Shown here piece by piece: positions 8,674 through 17,995 of a stretch of 64,000 nucleotides of DNA. A program made the translations under genes and the position numbers. Origin of the DNA: CAYVAP01 sp964343195 (GTDB lineage Bacteria > Bacteroidota > Bacteroidia > J057); NCBI GenBank assembly GCA_964343195.1, contig CAYFIR010000014.1:13539-77538 (forward strand), given 5' to 3'. Each line of letters begins with the position of its first letter. The first letter of the stretch is position 1. A model generated the notes under the pieces. It was not told the origin of the DNA. It saw only the letters and a program-made list of their open reading frames with translations, and did no database searches.

Positions 8674-9330
8674 CTAGTACCGATAATCCCGCCACTTTAC
8701 CTCAAATTCAGCGGGGATGGTGAAGTTTTCCTTGACGAACTCCTGCCGATTCATTGAGACCAGATTGGTGGTTACCGTCAGACCCGCGCTGTTTTTGATG
8801 GTGCGAATGGGAATGCGTCCTTCTAGTCCGGGAACCAGAAACATGGCTTTGGATCGAGGCACTTCCGGAAAAGCAGAGAGATCTACGCGATATTCTTCCG
8901 TCACATAGTAGAGGAGGATCATGTCCTCTTTCTCAATGCGATATTCGGTGCACTGGTATGCTCCAATTTTTCCGGTGCGACCAGTAGGCATGGCTTCAGG
9001 TTCCTCTTCGTGGGTCTCTTTGTTGAGGTCAAAGTGGGGTGACAGCCGGAATGCCCGCTGACCTTCCATGTCAAGGGTGTACTCATAGTTTGAGTCGGCA
9101 ATGAACATCATGGTCTTGGGATAGTCGCCCCCCATCAGCTGAACGAGGTAATTTCCATCACCTACCATCATTCTCATTTCCTGATTGGGATTGTTGGCCA
9201 GTATAAATTCGGCCTGCTCACCTTCCAGCTCAATCTTGTATTTAAGGATGCCTTCGAAGTACTCCGGGGTTTCCTGGGCGGAGAGGATCAACGTCAGGCT
9301 GACAAGGGGAAGCAGCAGAAGATATCGCAT
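8674..9330 (-). CDS. Secreted protein, DUF4412-like
   Basis: 218 residues. Signal peptide MRYLLLLPLVSLTLILSAQ (1-19). The mature part has FEGILKYKIELEGE..., MRMMVGDGNYLVQLMGG, GAYQCTEYRIE and VPRSKAMFLVPGLEGRIP, which resembles the DUF4412 family of Bacteroidota periplasmic or outer-membrane-associated proteins; function unknown. The start is the ATG at 9330, because the longer frame to 9378 would put 16 unsuitable residues before the signal peptide. The next gene upstream on the same strand ends at 9382, only about 50 bases away, so the two may be co-transcribed. Confidence 0.75.
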   Translation of the reverse strand: MRYLLLLPLVSLTLILSAQETPEYFEGILKYKIELEGEQAEFILANNPNQEMRMMVGDGNYLVQLMGGDYPKTMMFIADSNYEYTLDMEGQRAFRLSPHFDLNKETHEEEPEAMPTGRTGKIGAYQCTEYRIEKEDMILLYYVTEEYRVDLSAFPEVPRSKAMFLVPGLEGRIPIRTIKNSAGLTVTTNLVSMNRQEFVKENFTIPAEFEVKWRDYRY

Positions 9331-9381
9331 ATTGAATATTTTGGGGTTCTTTCTGGATATAAACGTCTTTTCGGGCAAAAG

Positions 9382-9894
9382 TTACATACGGCCGATGAGA
9401 TCACTGTAAGATTCCTCAATCAGATCGACTTCTTTTATCTCCAGCAGCGAGATGTACGCATCGCATTGTTTCTGAAGGTAGGGCTTTCCCAGACTTCCTT
9501 CGAAATCAATGGCTTCGATTTCCACAAAACTCCCCAACCCTTCTACCTCGTCCAGGTGAAATTTTACATTGTCGATGAAGTATATCTCCCGTGCCTTTTT
9601 TACCTCACGCCAGATGCCATAAGCCGCTTTCAGCAGTTCATATAACTCAGGCCCTGGATTGGGCTGGTACAAAAAGACTTCGGAGGTCTTGGGGCCTGCC
9701 TGATCAGGTCGGCGGTAAAAAATCAGGTTGTGCTCGATATTGCCTCGGCGAAGTTTGAGTCGTCCGTTGTCGTTGTGGAAGTAGGTGTCCACCTGATGGT
9801 CCACTCCGCGATAGTCAGCATTTTTACTTTGGAGAATTGACCGGATGCGGTCATTTTGCTTGCTACGAGCCTTTATTTCGACGTTTAGGTGCAT
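9382..9894 (-). CDS. CYTH domain protein (class IV adenylate cyclase-like)
   Basis: 170 residues, the usual size for a stand-alone CYTH protein. The N-terminal NVEIKAR is the ExExK-type signature that binds triphosphate and metal. Further family features are VDTYFHNDNGRLKLRRG, a positively charged strand, and VKFHLDEVEGLGSFVEIEA near residues 120-135. CYTH proteins include CyaB-type adenylate cyclases, thiamine triphosphatases and inorganic triphosphatases; the sequence alone does not decide which. The GLGSFVEIEA strand is common in CyaB-annotated members. ATG at 9894. It lies in tandem with the DUF4412-like gene. Confidence 0.8.
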   Translation of the reverse strand: MHLNVEIKARSKQNDRIRSILQSKNADYRGVDHQVDTYFHNDNGRLKLRRGNIEHNLIFYRRPDQAGPKTSEVFLYQPNPGPELYELLKAAYGIWREVKKAREIYFIDNVKFHLDEVEGLGSFVEIEAIDFEGSLGKPYLQKQCDAYISLLEIKEVDLIEESYSDLIGRM

Positions 9895-9972
9895 ACTTTA
9901 TATTACAGTGTGCATTGAGCTATGTTCCTTGAACAGTGTCCTCGCTACTGACCAGGGAACCTGGATCAACGA

Positions 9973-10602
9973 TTAATTTACAAGAAAGCGGATCAGATCA
10001 AGACCAGAATCAATGACGTTGGGGCGAATAAGGTCGAGGGTAACCCGGACTGATTTTTCTACAGCAGCGTCCGTGCGTTCAAAACTGCGGCTTTGGTCGT
10101 GTAGCCAGTAATCAAGGACAAACCGGGCGTTGAGCCAGATGGCATCTTTATAATAGCGGGAAATCATCCAGCGGTCTGCAAATTCGCCCTGTGCCATACC
10201 TTCCTTCAGTAACCGTCGTACTACGTCGGCAAATTCCTCCTTTACCTCTGTCTGATAAGTGGGGAGCAACAACCCCCTGCGATTTTGGGACTCCATGAAC
10301 TTGACCATGCTGCGGTTTTCATTCAGGACGGCCAGCCAGGTGTAGTAGATGGATAGGAGTTTGGTGCCGACGTCGTACTGGGCATATTCCTCATCTGCCT
10401 CTAACTGGGCCATGGTCAGGAGGAAGTAGTCTTTGAAAATGGTGGCCTCAAGCACCTCAAAAGACGGATGCTCCTGGTAAAACTCTCGCTCTGCCATCCC
10501 AATTGAGGCGGAAAAACTCATCACCGAGCCAGGCCGTTGCCCCGATTTGAGGACAAAGTCTATGTAAGCTGACTTGATAGGAGTGTCGTGTGTTGGTTCC
10601 AT
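9973..10602 (-). CDS. TetR/AcrR-like transcriptional regulator
   Basis: 209 residues. Residues about 10-55 (IKSAYIDFVLKSGQRPGSVMSFSASIGMAEREFYQEHPSFEVLEATIF) have the spacing of a TetR helix-turn-helix, though divergent. The rest is all-helical like the TetR C-terminal ligand/dimer domain seen in Bacteroidota (LLSIYYTWLAVLNENRSMVKFM..., SRYYKDAIWLNARFVLDYWLHD). The ligand is unknown. Start at the ATG at 10602; an upstream TTG at 10623 is possible. It is divergent from the MORN gene, so it may control that gene or itself. Confidence 0.68.
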   Translation of the reverse strand: MEPTHDTPIKSAYIDFVLKSGQRPGSVMSFSASIGMAEREFYQEHPSFEVLEATIFKDYFLLTMAQLEADEEYAQYDVGTKLLSIYYTWLAVLNENRSMVKFMESQNRRGLLLPTYQTEVKEEFADVVRRLLKEGMAQGEFADRWMISRYYKDAIWLNARFVLDYWLHDQSRSFERTDAAVEKSVRVTLDLIRPNVIDSGLDLIRFLVN

Positions 10603-10766
10603 ATGGGGTATAACGACTTGCAAAGAGTTGTGTTGGAAACAATCAACCCTGCATAAATGACCATTCGCGCGAATTTAGTAACTGAATGGGGGAAAAAACA
10701 GGTTTTACTCAGCTCAAATGTAAGAGGCGTGGATAAATCATTATCTACTCTTTGTCCACTTATTCC

Positions 10767-10774
10767 TAATTTTG
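10767..10774 (+). promoter_or_regulatory. TAATTTTG -7 box upstream of MORN gene
   Basis: Perfect TAnnTTTG, 27 bases before the ATG at 10802. No well-spaced TTG was found. It lies in the divergent spacer with the TetR-like gene. Confidence 0.45.
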
Positions 10775-10801
10775 AAATATATCAATTACCACTTTGCTCT
10801 T

Positions 10802-11815
10802 ATGATTTTCCATCGTTTCATCCCCCTTCTCCTTCTCGGAGGACTCTTCATTTTGAGTTTTGACATCATGGACGCCCAATGTGTGAAGGGCGACTGTGAA
10901 AATGGTAGCGGCACCTATGACTTTCCGAATGGAGACCGCTACAAAGGAGAGTTCCGAAATGCAGATTTTCACGGTGACGGCACCTATACCTACCGCAACG
11001 GAGATGAATATGTCGGCTCCTGGCGCAGGGGTGAAATGTCCGGTCAGGGTACTTTTACCTATGCGAATGGAGATGTCTATAAGGGTGATTTTCAGCAGGA
11101 TGCCAAGCAGGGAGACGGCATCATGACCCTGGCGGATGGAAGTCGCTATGAAGGCAAGTGGGAAGCGGACAAACCACATGGACAAGGTGTTTGGACCTAT
11201 GCCAATGGTACCCTGTTAACAGGCGAGTGGGTTCAGGGGCGATTGAATGGAACGGCAAAATATCATTACGACAACGGCGACTATTACGAAGGCGATTACC
11301 AGAATAGCCAACGAAATGGGCAGGGGGTAATGCAGTACGCCAATGGGAATCTGTATGAAGGAGGATGGCGCAATGGCCGCCGGGACGGGCAGGGCAAGAT
11401 GGAATACCTGAATGGGACCACCTATGAAGGCCAGTGGATCAACGGGCAGATGGCTGGGGTTGGTAAGCTTCTTTCTCCCTCAGGGACCGTATATGAGGGC
11501 GAAATGCAACATGGTAGATACCATGGGACGGGAACCCTGACCTATCCCAATGGAGACATCTATACCGGGGAGTTTCGTGCTGGCAAAAAGCACGGGCAGG
11601 GAACCTATCAATACGCCACCGGGGACCTGTACGAAGGCGAATGGCTCAATAACCAGCGACATGGGCAGGGGACATTTTCCTATGCAACAGGCGCAACCTA
11701 CACCGGGCAGTTTATCTCTGGACGCATCAATGGCGAAGGCACGATGATCGAAGCTGACGGGACGGTTCAGAAGGGTCGCTTCATCAATGGACAGTTCCAA
11801 TCTAGTTCGCAATAG
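10802..11815 (+). CDS. Exported MORN-repeat protein, 13 repeats
   Basis: 337 residues. Signal peptide at 1-26 (MIFHRFIPLLLLGGLFILSF...). The rest is 13 consecutive MORN units of exactly 23 residues, each built on G-x-G-x-x-x-Y/F-x-x-G-x-x-Y-x-G-x-W/F; units 5, 6, 9 and 13 are the most degenerate. MORN arrays form an elongated beta-sheet that binds lipids or proteins; in Bacteroidota the role is generally unknown. The exact 23-residue phase over the whole mature chain means there is no other domain. The ATG at 10802 is preferred to a TTG at 10772. A beta-galactosidase gene follows 53 bases downstream on the same strand. Confidence 0.88.
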   Translation: MIFHRFIPLLLLGGLFILSFDIMDAQCVKGDCENGSGTYDFPNGDRYKGEFRNADFHGDGTYTYRNGDEYVGSWRRGEMSGQGTFTYANGDVYKGDFQQDAKQGDGIMTLADGSRYEGKWEADKPHGQGVWTYANGTLLTGEWVQGRLNGTAKYHYDNGDYYEGDYQNSQRNGQGVMQYANGNLYEGGWRNGRRDGQGKMEYLNGTTYEGQWINGQMAGVGKLLSPSGTVYEGEMQHGRYHGTGTLTYPNGDIYTGEFRAGKKHGQGTYQYATGDLYEGEWLNNQRHGQGTFSYATGATYTGQFISGRINGEGTMIEADGTVQKGRFINGQFQSSSQ

Positions 11816-11868
11816 AGTAGGGGAGTTTCCGGTGGATTGTTTAGCTTCGAAGCCAAACAGTTTCCCAT

Positions 11869-14800
11869 ATGGCCTCATTTCTGCGATTCCTGGTGCTGAT
11901 TTCACTGGCAGCTCAGACAGCATTTGCTCAAACGGATTTATGGCAGACGCCCGCAGTAAACTCGGTAGGTAAGCTGGAGCCACACGCTACGATCATCCCC
12001 TTTGGGAGTGCCAATGCCAATGGCTACCTGCACATGGATCTGAGCAGCAGGATTCAGCTCCTGAATGGAAACTGGGCATTTCAATGGCAGCCCAATCCAC
12101 AGATAGATCCCGCAGGATGGGAATTGGAATCCTTTGATCATACCGGTTGGGATACGATCGCTGTACCCGGTAACTGGCAACTGCAGGGTAACTACGACCC
12201 TCCCATCTATGTCAGCTCGGACTACACCTTCCCCATTAATCCTCCTTTTGTTCCCGAGGACGAAAACCCAACCGGATTATACCGCCACGAATTTACGCTA
12301 AAAGCAGGCTGGGAGGACTTTCGGAAAATTATTCATTTTGCCGGAGTTCAGTCGGCCTTTGTTCTGTATCTCAATGGCGAAGAGGTCGGGTACAGCGAGG
12401 GCAGTATGCTCCCTGCGGAATTCGACCTGACGAATTTTCTAAGACCAGGGAAAAACCTGCTGGCAGTGAAAGTGCTGCATTATGCTGATGGTAGCTACCT
12501 GGAGGACCAGGATACCTGGAGGTTGAGCGGTATTTTTCGTGATGTGTTTCTGGTGGCTCGTCCAACACTCTACATCGAAGACCTGACCATAACCACTGAC
12601 CTAAGTGCCAGCTATCAATCCGCTGATTTGAAGCTTGATCTGGATCTGCTGAATTGGGGAGCAAAAGCACAGAAGAAATTCCAGGTGAGGGCTACCCTTT
12701 ATGGCCCAAATGGGCGGGTTGTATTTTCCCAGCAGAAAAAATACCGGGGTCGACTTGAAAATCAGGGCCGATGGAGCATGGAATGGCGCATAGATCATCC
12801 CCAGTTGTGGAGTGCCGAAATTCCCAATCAATACCAGCTCAACCTGGAATTGCTCGATAGCCGTGGCCATTTGTTTGAATCCGTATCTCAACCTGTTGGA
12901 TTTAGAGAGGTGATTATCAAAGAAGGGCAATTGCTGGTAAATGGCAAGGCCATCACCCTGCGGGGGGTAAACCGCCACGAACTCCACCCTACCAGGGGGC
13001 GTACCCTGACCAACATCGACATGGAGCAGGATCTGGAACTGTTGAAGCAGCATAACTTCAATGCGGTCCGGACCTCACATTATCCCAACGACCCCAAATG
13101 GTATTACTGGTGTGACAAGGTGGGCATTTACCTGATTGACGAAGCCAATATCGAAAGCCATGGGCTGTGGCGGAATGGCTATTTTATTGGGAACCAGCCG
13201 GAATGGCGCAGTTCGATTCTCGAGCGGGGGCTTGGCATGGTAGAGCGGGACAAAAATCACCCAAGCGTGATCATTTGGTCCATGGGAAACGAGTCCGGTT
13301 GGGGCGAAAATTTTGATGAACTGGCTGAGCAGATCAGTAAGCGCGATCCCGGTCGGCCCATTCACTACGAAAGCAGGGAAGCCTATGGTTTTGAGGTTGC
13401 TTCCAGTTATGACCTGATTTCCAATATGTATGCCCGTGAGACAGATATGCTTCGGCTTTCTTCAGAAAATCCTGATCGGCCCGTTATCTGGTCAGAATAT
13501 GCTCACGCCATGGGGAACAGCCTTGGCAACTTCGATTATTATTGGAATTACATCGACTCGCTACCCCGCTTTCAGGGCGGCTTTATCTGGGACTGGGCAG
13601 ACCAGGGGCTGGAAAAGACCCTGCCAGATGGCACGAAATTCTTCGGGTATGGAGGAGACTTTGGGGCAGAAATCAACCATGGAAGCTTTTGCCTGAATGG
13701 GCTTGTAAGGCCGGACCGGGAGCCAGAGCCAGAACTGGCAACCGCCAAGCAGGTGATGCAGCCCGTGGACTTTGAGTGGAATCCCGCTACCCCAACCGAG
13801 GTGACTCTGACCAATAAGTATGACTTTCTGGCGCTGGATGATCACGAACTGATCTGGATCCTCCATGATTCCAGAAAAAATGCTCCCCAAACGCTGGCCC
13901 GACATGACCTCAATGGGCTAAAACCCGGGCAGCAGGCCACTTTCAGCTACGATAGTCCCGCTGGATTTCCTTTATCAGCAAATGGGGAACAATGGCTAAC
14001 CTTTGAAGTAAGGCATAAGGAAATGACCTACTGTACACCTGAAGATCACTTGGTGGCATTTGACCAGTTTTATCTACAGGGGAAGGATGATGGCCGTCCT
14101 GCCATAGTCCAGGGGAGGCTGAGGGTGGCAGAATCTGCCTCCCAGGTGACCGTCATCCATGGGGACTTTGAACTCGATTTTGACAAAGGAAGTTCCCGCC
14201 TGATCAGCATGACCAAAGGAGAACATGACCTTGTCATGGGGGCTCCAGTTATTAATTTGTGGCGTGCCCCAACAGAGAATGATCAGGGCGGTGGGAGTAA
14301 CAGTTTTGCTCATCGCTGGCAGCGAAATCAATTGGACAGGCTGAATTATCGGCTTCATTCAGTAGATGTGGAAGAAACTTCAACGGGTTCGGTCAGGATT
14401 TCCTATTTCGGGGAATATTTTAATGATTCAGTCAGGTTGAGGTATCAGACACAGTATGAAGTGTTTGATGGGGGGAACATCATGGTAACCCATCGCTTTG
14501 AACCCATGACAGAAGGACCTGTTCTGCCGAGGGTTGGTGTCATGTGGACATTACCCAAAAGCATTGACAGCGTGAGCTGGTTTGGCCGGGGACCATGGGA
14601 ATCCTATCCCGACCGAAAGGCGGGCACCTGGATGGGGATCCATCGCAGCACGGTGATGGACATGTATGAACCCTACCTGGTTCCCTCCGAATATGGCAAC
14701 CACACCGATGTGCGCTGGTTGAGGGTTTCCGATCGGCAGGGAAATGGATTTGCCATTCATGGATTGCCCAGTATCCAATTCAGCCTGCATCCCTTCACGC

Positions 14801-14985
14801 TAGAAAACTTGAGCGAGGCCCGGCATCCCCATGAGTTACAACGCGGTCGCTACAACTATCTCTACCTCGACCTTCACCAGGCCGGCCTGGGGGGCGACAC
14901 CAGTTGGGCCCCCATGACCCGCGAAGAGTATCAGATTCCCTGGCAGGGGTATGAGTTTTCGTATGAAATTGTGCCGTTTCGGTAG
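11869..14985 (+). CDS. Exported beta-galactosidase, GH2 family (LacZ type)
   Basis: 1038 residues, the full LacZ length. A signal peptide (residues 1-20, ending AFAQ) sends it out of the cytoplasm, unlike E. coli LacZ. Jelly-roll sugar-binding domain, two immunoglobulin-like domains, TIM barrel with acid/base Glu475 (GNESGWG) and nucleophile Glu543 (WSEYAHAMGNS), then the C-terminal small-chain domain (FGRGPWESYPDRKAGTW). It hydrolyses terminal beta-D-galactosides. No SusC/SusD pair or other glycoside hydrolase lies nearby, so it is not in a standard polysaccharide utilisation locus within this window. It starts 53 bases after the MORN gene and may share its transcript. Confidence 0.93.
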   Translation: MASFLRFLVLISLAAQTAFAQTDLWQTPAVNSVGKLEPHATIIPFGSANANGYLHMDLSSRIQLLNGNWAFQWQPNPQIDPAGWELESFDHTGWDTIAVPGNWQLQGNYDPPIYVSSDYTFPINPPFVPEDENPTGLYRHEFTLKAGWEDFRKIIHFAGVQSAFVLYLNGEEVGYSEGSMLPAEFDLTNFLRPGKNLLAVKVLHYADGSYLEDQDTWRLSGIFRDVFLVARPTLYIEDLTITTDLSASYQSADLKLDLDLLNWGAKAQKKFQVRATLYGPNGRVVFSQQKKYRGRLENQGRWSMEWRIDHPQLWSAEIPNQYQLNLELLDSRGHLFESVSQPVGFREVIIKEGQLLVNGKAITLRGVNRHELHPTRGRTLTNIDMEQDLELLKQHNFNAVRTSHYPNDPKWYYWCDKVGIYLIDEANIESHGLWRNGYFIGNQPEWRSSILERGLGMVERDKNHPSVIIWSMGNESGWGENFDELAEQISKRDPGRPIHYESREAYGFEVASSYDLISNMYARETDMLRLSSENPDRPVIWSEYAHAMGNSLGNFDYYWNYIDSLPRFQGGFIWDWADQGLEKTLPDGTKFFGYGGDFGAEINHGSFCLNGLVRPDREPEPELATAKQVMQPVDFEWNPATPTEVTLTNKYDFLALDDHELIWILHDSRKNAPQTLARHDLNGLKPGQQATFSYDSPAGFPLSANGEQWLTFEVRHKEMTYCTPEDHLVAFDQFYLQGKDDGRPAIVQGRLRVAESASQVTVIHGDFELDFDKGSSRLISMTKGEHDLVMGAPVINLWRAPTENDQGGGSNSFAHRWQRNQLDRLNYRLHSVDVEETSTGSVRISYFGEYFNDSVRLRYQTQYEVFDGGNIMVTHRFEPMTEGPVLPRVGVMWTLPKSIDSVSWFGRGPWESYPDRKAGTWMGIHRSTVMDMYEPYLVPSEYGNHTDVRWLRVSDRQGNGFAIHGLPSIQFSLHPFTLENLSEARHPHELQRGRYNYLYLDLHQAGLGGDTSWAPMTREEYQIPWQGYEFSYEIVPFR

Positions 14986-15480
14986 TTACCTAACATACCG
15001 TGATAGGACCGCGTCGTATCCGCTCGTGATTCCTGCCCTGAGGAACGAAGGGTCTAAGAGGCTGTTTGGATTTTTCCTTATCGGCCCAAACTGGTCTTTT
15101 TGCGCCCTGTCTGCGTCAATTTTCCTCGAAATAGCTCGCTATTCCTTGAAAAATTTCCTTGTCAGACCTCAAAAATCCTGCGTTTGGCCTCGAAACACCA
15201 AAACCTAAACAGCCTCGAAGCGAAACGCCCAGTCCCGGCGTCTCCGACGCCATAAAACGCACAAGGATCAGCCAAGAAGCCCAAGCCTCTTTCCTGATCC
15301 TTGCTCTCTGCTCCCTGAACCCTGTTCAGTCCTACCCGAAGGTGGATGGCAGAAGGAGACGCGAGAAGTCAGACCGCTACGCTGCGAGAAGCGAGACAAA
15401 AAGCATCATGCTCTCACTTCTGACCTCTTTTCAAAAGAAGCATTGGCTACTTGCGCGCCCATCCCCAACCTTGGCAATCC
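14986..15480. other. Gene-free spacer rich in inverted repeats
   Basis: 495 bases between convergent lacZ-like and carotenoid oxygenase genes. It holds the 157-bp element at 15059-15215, a GGCGTC-TCC-GACGCC hairpin at about 15238-15252, and GAAGTCAGA...TTCTGAC words at about 15366-15427. No coding sequence is supported. Confidence 0.7.
15059..15215. repeat. 157-bp palindromic MITE-like element
   Basis: It starts AGGCTGTTTGGATTTT (15059-15074) and ends AAAACCTAAACAGCCT (15200-15215), which are imperfect terminal inverted repeats. Inner complementary pairs include GGCCCAAAC with GTTTGGCC, GGTCT with AGACC, and AATAGC/GCTATT at the centre, so the whole element can fold into one long imperfect hairpin. 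No ORF. I recognise very similar elements as scattered in Bacteroidota genomes, but cannot verify copy number here. Confidence 0.75.
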
Positions 15481-17757
15481 TTACTTTTCAGAGTGCGGGT
15501 AAACGTACTTGCGCAAGAACCGCTTGACCTTCCGCCTTTCCCAGGGAAAGAGGATCGTTCGGTCGACCATGTGGTCAAAGTCCTTTTGCACGCTCATGTG
15601 AGGCAGGCTGGAGGGGCTGACCAGCTTTGGAATCCAGGTCGAGTGAAGCGGGTAGTTGAAGATGACTTTGGGGTGATGCATTTTCACGAGAGGCCCTCGC
15701 TTGAGATCCGCAGCATCAAAAATCCACACCTGGGCTTGGTACTGCTTGTCGCCTTCGTCTCTGACCTTGACCATCATGGTTAGCACGATGTATCCATCCG
15801 TCGAGAGGTCTTCCTCTGGGCCGGGAGGGGTATCGTGTTTGCGAGGGGCGAACTGGATGGAGCGCATGAAAACATCGGGCTCAAACTGGTAATGGTCCTT
15901 GATGTGCATGTCGCTGGTTTCGGTGCGAATCAGGACAGCCGGCACTTTTTCCCAGGTATATCGGGCCACATCCTCGGCAGGTACGATCCGTTGGGGGGAA
16001 TAATTCTGGTACAGGTCAAAGATAAACTGCGTCAGGGACTGGGGAAAAAGCCCCATCTGCTGCCAGTAGATGTTCTTGATGTCCCGACTCGGTTCTTCCG
16101 CCGAAATGATGTCGCAGAATGTGTGCAGGGCGACAGACCAGGTATGAGCGCCGATGTTTTTGGGATCATCGAGCTTGCCCAACTTGTGGTAGAATATGGA
16201 CTCATCCTTGTCCAGTTCGCCTTTCTCGGCGTCGATGACGACCTTCCCGACCGAGCAGACGTCCATGTTTCCGACGGCAAAGGAACCGACCCACCCGTCA
16301 AACAACGGCCTAGACTCTTCATTGGGGGCCGGAGGAGCCAGCTCGTCGTAGGGCCGAATCCACTCTGCGGCGCAGGAAGCGGTATTGTTGCTGGTGAAAA
16401 AAGTGACCTTCCCATCCGGATTCTCATAGTTGGCGTTGAAATGCAGGCAGGAGTGGTCGATGACGATTTTTTTTGCCTTGACCACATCGCCTTTTTCCAG
16501 ATCTGAGCGCTTGATCAGATAAGTGTCGGTAAACGACTCCTGGGGAACAGTGGTGTGGTCGCGTATCATTCGGTCAATCTCCGCCATGATGGGGCTGCGA
16601 CTCTCGAAAGGATTGGTGTAGGCCTGATCCATCGTGAACTTGAAGGAAGAGTCCATCAGAATAAGGTAGTCCTCGCTGAGACTCATCTGGTGCATGATCT
16701 GAGCGATGCGGATGTCATTCCCCTCTTCGTCCACGACCCTCCAACGCTTCATCTTCTGGGCCTTCCCGTCCCAACGCAGCAGAAAAACCTGGTCCTCTGA
16801 CCAGAGGTCATCCTCGATCTTGTGTAGTATCCGGCGAAGCCAGTTGACCACCTTGATAAAGAACTCGACGACCTTTTCCCACCAGCTCATGTGCTTTCTG
16901 ATGCGCTTGGGAATGGTATGGTACAAGTCCTCCAGGCGCTTTACCCGCTCCTCATAGGTGATCGAGGGAGGAGCCTTTTGGGCAAATTCTTTCAGCTCAC
17001 GGTGAACGTATTCCGGATGCCGGGCCAGGGTATCAGAAAAGTGCAGGGCACTGATCATGGTGCTGATTGACTTCCGAAAATTGACTAGGTAAAAGTCCTG
17101 GTTTACGGGGTCAAACACTGGATGCGCCGTGGAGTATATGATGGGAAACGGCTTCTGAATGATCCGAGGCAGGGTAGATGCCCAGTCCTTGTTCCAGCCG
17201 ACCGGGTTCATCACCTTGAGGTTGATGGGGTCAAATTCGTAGGGTCTGCCAGCATCCGTGGTCGCGAGCAAGCGCGTTTGTTGATCGCCAGGGTAACGTA
17301 CTGGAATGATGGCGGTATTGAGCTGATTATGCGAACCCAGGCGACTGGAACCTCGGTCATAGCCGCCATTGTGAAACCGAAAATTGCGGTATTTCCACAT
17401 ATCATGAGCCGGGCCACCTTTTCCAGTAGCCATGTCGGCCCACATCGTCGGGGGGGCCAGCATACGGCTCTTGAAGCGTACAATCCCCTCAGAGACACGG
17501 TCAAAGTCCAGACGGATCACTTTGCTGTCTCCATTCAGCATGGGTGAACCATATTCAGGGTCTTCGATGCCCTTTTTGCGGTCTTCCTCGGAATCAAACT
17601 GCTTGTAGGGAAGCCCGCCAGAGTTGACTGTACCTGTTGCCGAGTTGACAAACACATGGCCGTACAGGTCCTTGGGGAGGTCGTCAACCGTGTATCCATC
17701 CACAAATAACAGGTCGACCTCGACCGGGTCTCGGTTGGCTTCGCATAAAAACTGCAT
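15481..17757 (-). CDS. Carotenoid oxygenase (RPE65/CCD family) with a large insertion
   Basis: 758 residues, much longer than the 450-540 typical of the family. All four iron-binding His contexts are present: STAHPVFDP, IMHQMSLSEDYLIL, HSCLHFNANYEN and NYPLHSTW (His705). Members cleave carotenoids or stilbenes with O2 on an Fe(II) centre. Between the first and second His lies an insertion of roughly 90 residues with an amphipathic Trp-rich helix (SWWEKVVEFFIKVVNWLRRIL), which could be a membrane-docking patch giving access to carotenoids. No signal peptide. ATG at 17757. Convergent with the beta-galactosidase gene; no carotenoid biosynthesis gene lies nearby. Confidence 0.85.
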   Translation of the reverse strand: MQFLCEANRDPVEVDLLFVDGYTVDDLPKDLYGHVFVNSATGTVNSGGLPYKQFDSEEDRKKGIEDPEYGSPMLNGDSKVIRLDFDRVSEGIVRFKSRMLAPPTMWADMATGKGGPAHDMWKYRNFRFHNGGYDRGSSRLGSHNQLNTAIIPVRYPGDQQTRLLATTDAGRPYEFDPINLKVMNPVGWNKDWASTLPRIIQKPFPIIYSTAHPVFDPVNQDFYLVNFRKSISTMISALHFSDTLARHPEYVHRELKEFAQKAPPSITYEERVKRLEDLYHTIPKRIRKHMSWWEKVVEFFIKVVNWLRRILHKIEDDLWSEDQVFLLRWDGKAQKMKRWRVVDEEGNDIRIAQIMHQMSLSEDYLILMDSSFKFTMDQAYTNPFESRSPIMAEIDRMIRDHTTVPQESFTDTYLIKRSDLEKGDVVKAKKIVIDHSCLHFNANYENPDGKVTFFTSNNTASCAAEWIRPYDELAPPAPNEESRPLFDGWVGSFAVGNMDVCSVGKVVIDAEKGELDKDESIFYHKLGKLDDPKNIGAHTWSVALHTFCDIISAEEPSRDIKNIYWQQMGLFPQSLTQFIFDLYQNYSPQRIVPAEDVARYTWEKVPAVLIRTETSDMHIKDHYQFEPDVFMRSIQFAPRKHDTPPGPEEDLSTDGYIVLTMMVKVRDEGDKQYQAQVWIFDAADLKRGPLVKMHHPKVIFNYPLHSTWIPKLVSPSSLPHMSVQKDFDHMVDRTILFPWERRKVKRFLRKYVYPHSEK

Positions 17758-17937
17758 AGGAGCTAGGGGTTAGTTGATACGTGGTAAGGGGGATTTCACG
17801 TTGTCGAGCTTATAAGAACTGCGGACTTCACTTCAGGTTTGAATGGAATGCGAGCTCGGTAGAAAGCGACATTCTAAATAGAACCCGTTAATATTGCCTT
17901 TGGTTTTTCGTAATATAGTACAAGCTTTCCACACTTT

Positions 17938-17945
17938 TACTTTTG
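17938..17945 (+). promoter_or_regulatory. TACTTTTG -7 box upstream of kinase-cyclase gene
   Basis: Perfect TAnnTTTG, 50 bases before the ATG at 17996; no well-spaced TTG is seen. Confidence 0.4.
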
Positions 17946-17995
17946 GCGCACAACCTCTTCGACTTTTTGAGCTAATACCCTCCCTTGTCCCTTTC

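Noticed and set aside
9382..9894. Proven adenylate cyclase (cyaB)
   Set aside because: The CYTH family includes phosphatases; the motif does not decide, so only the family is named.
15366..15470. Small coding frame in the spacer before the carotenoid oxygenase
   Set aside because: Composition follows the repeat words GAAGTCAGA and GCGAGAAG, and no start signal or family was seen.
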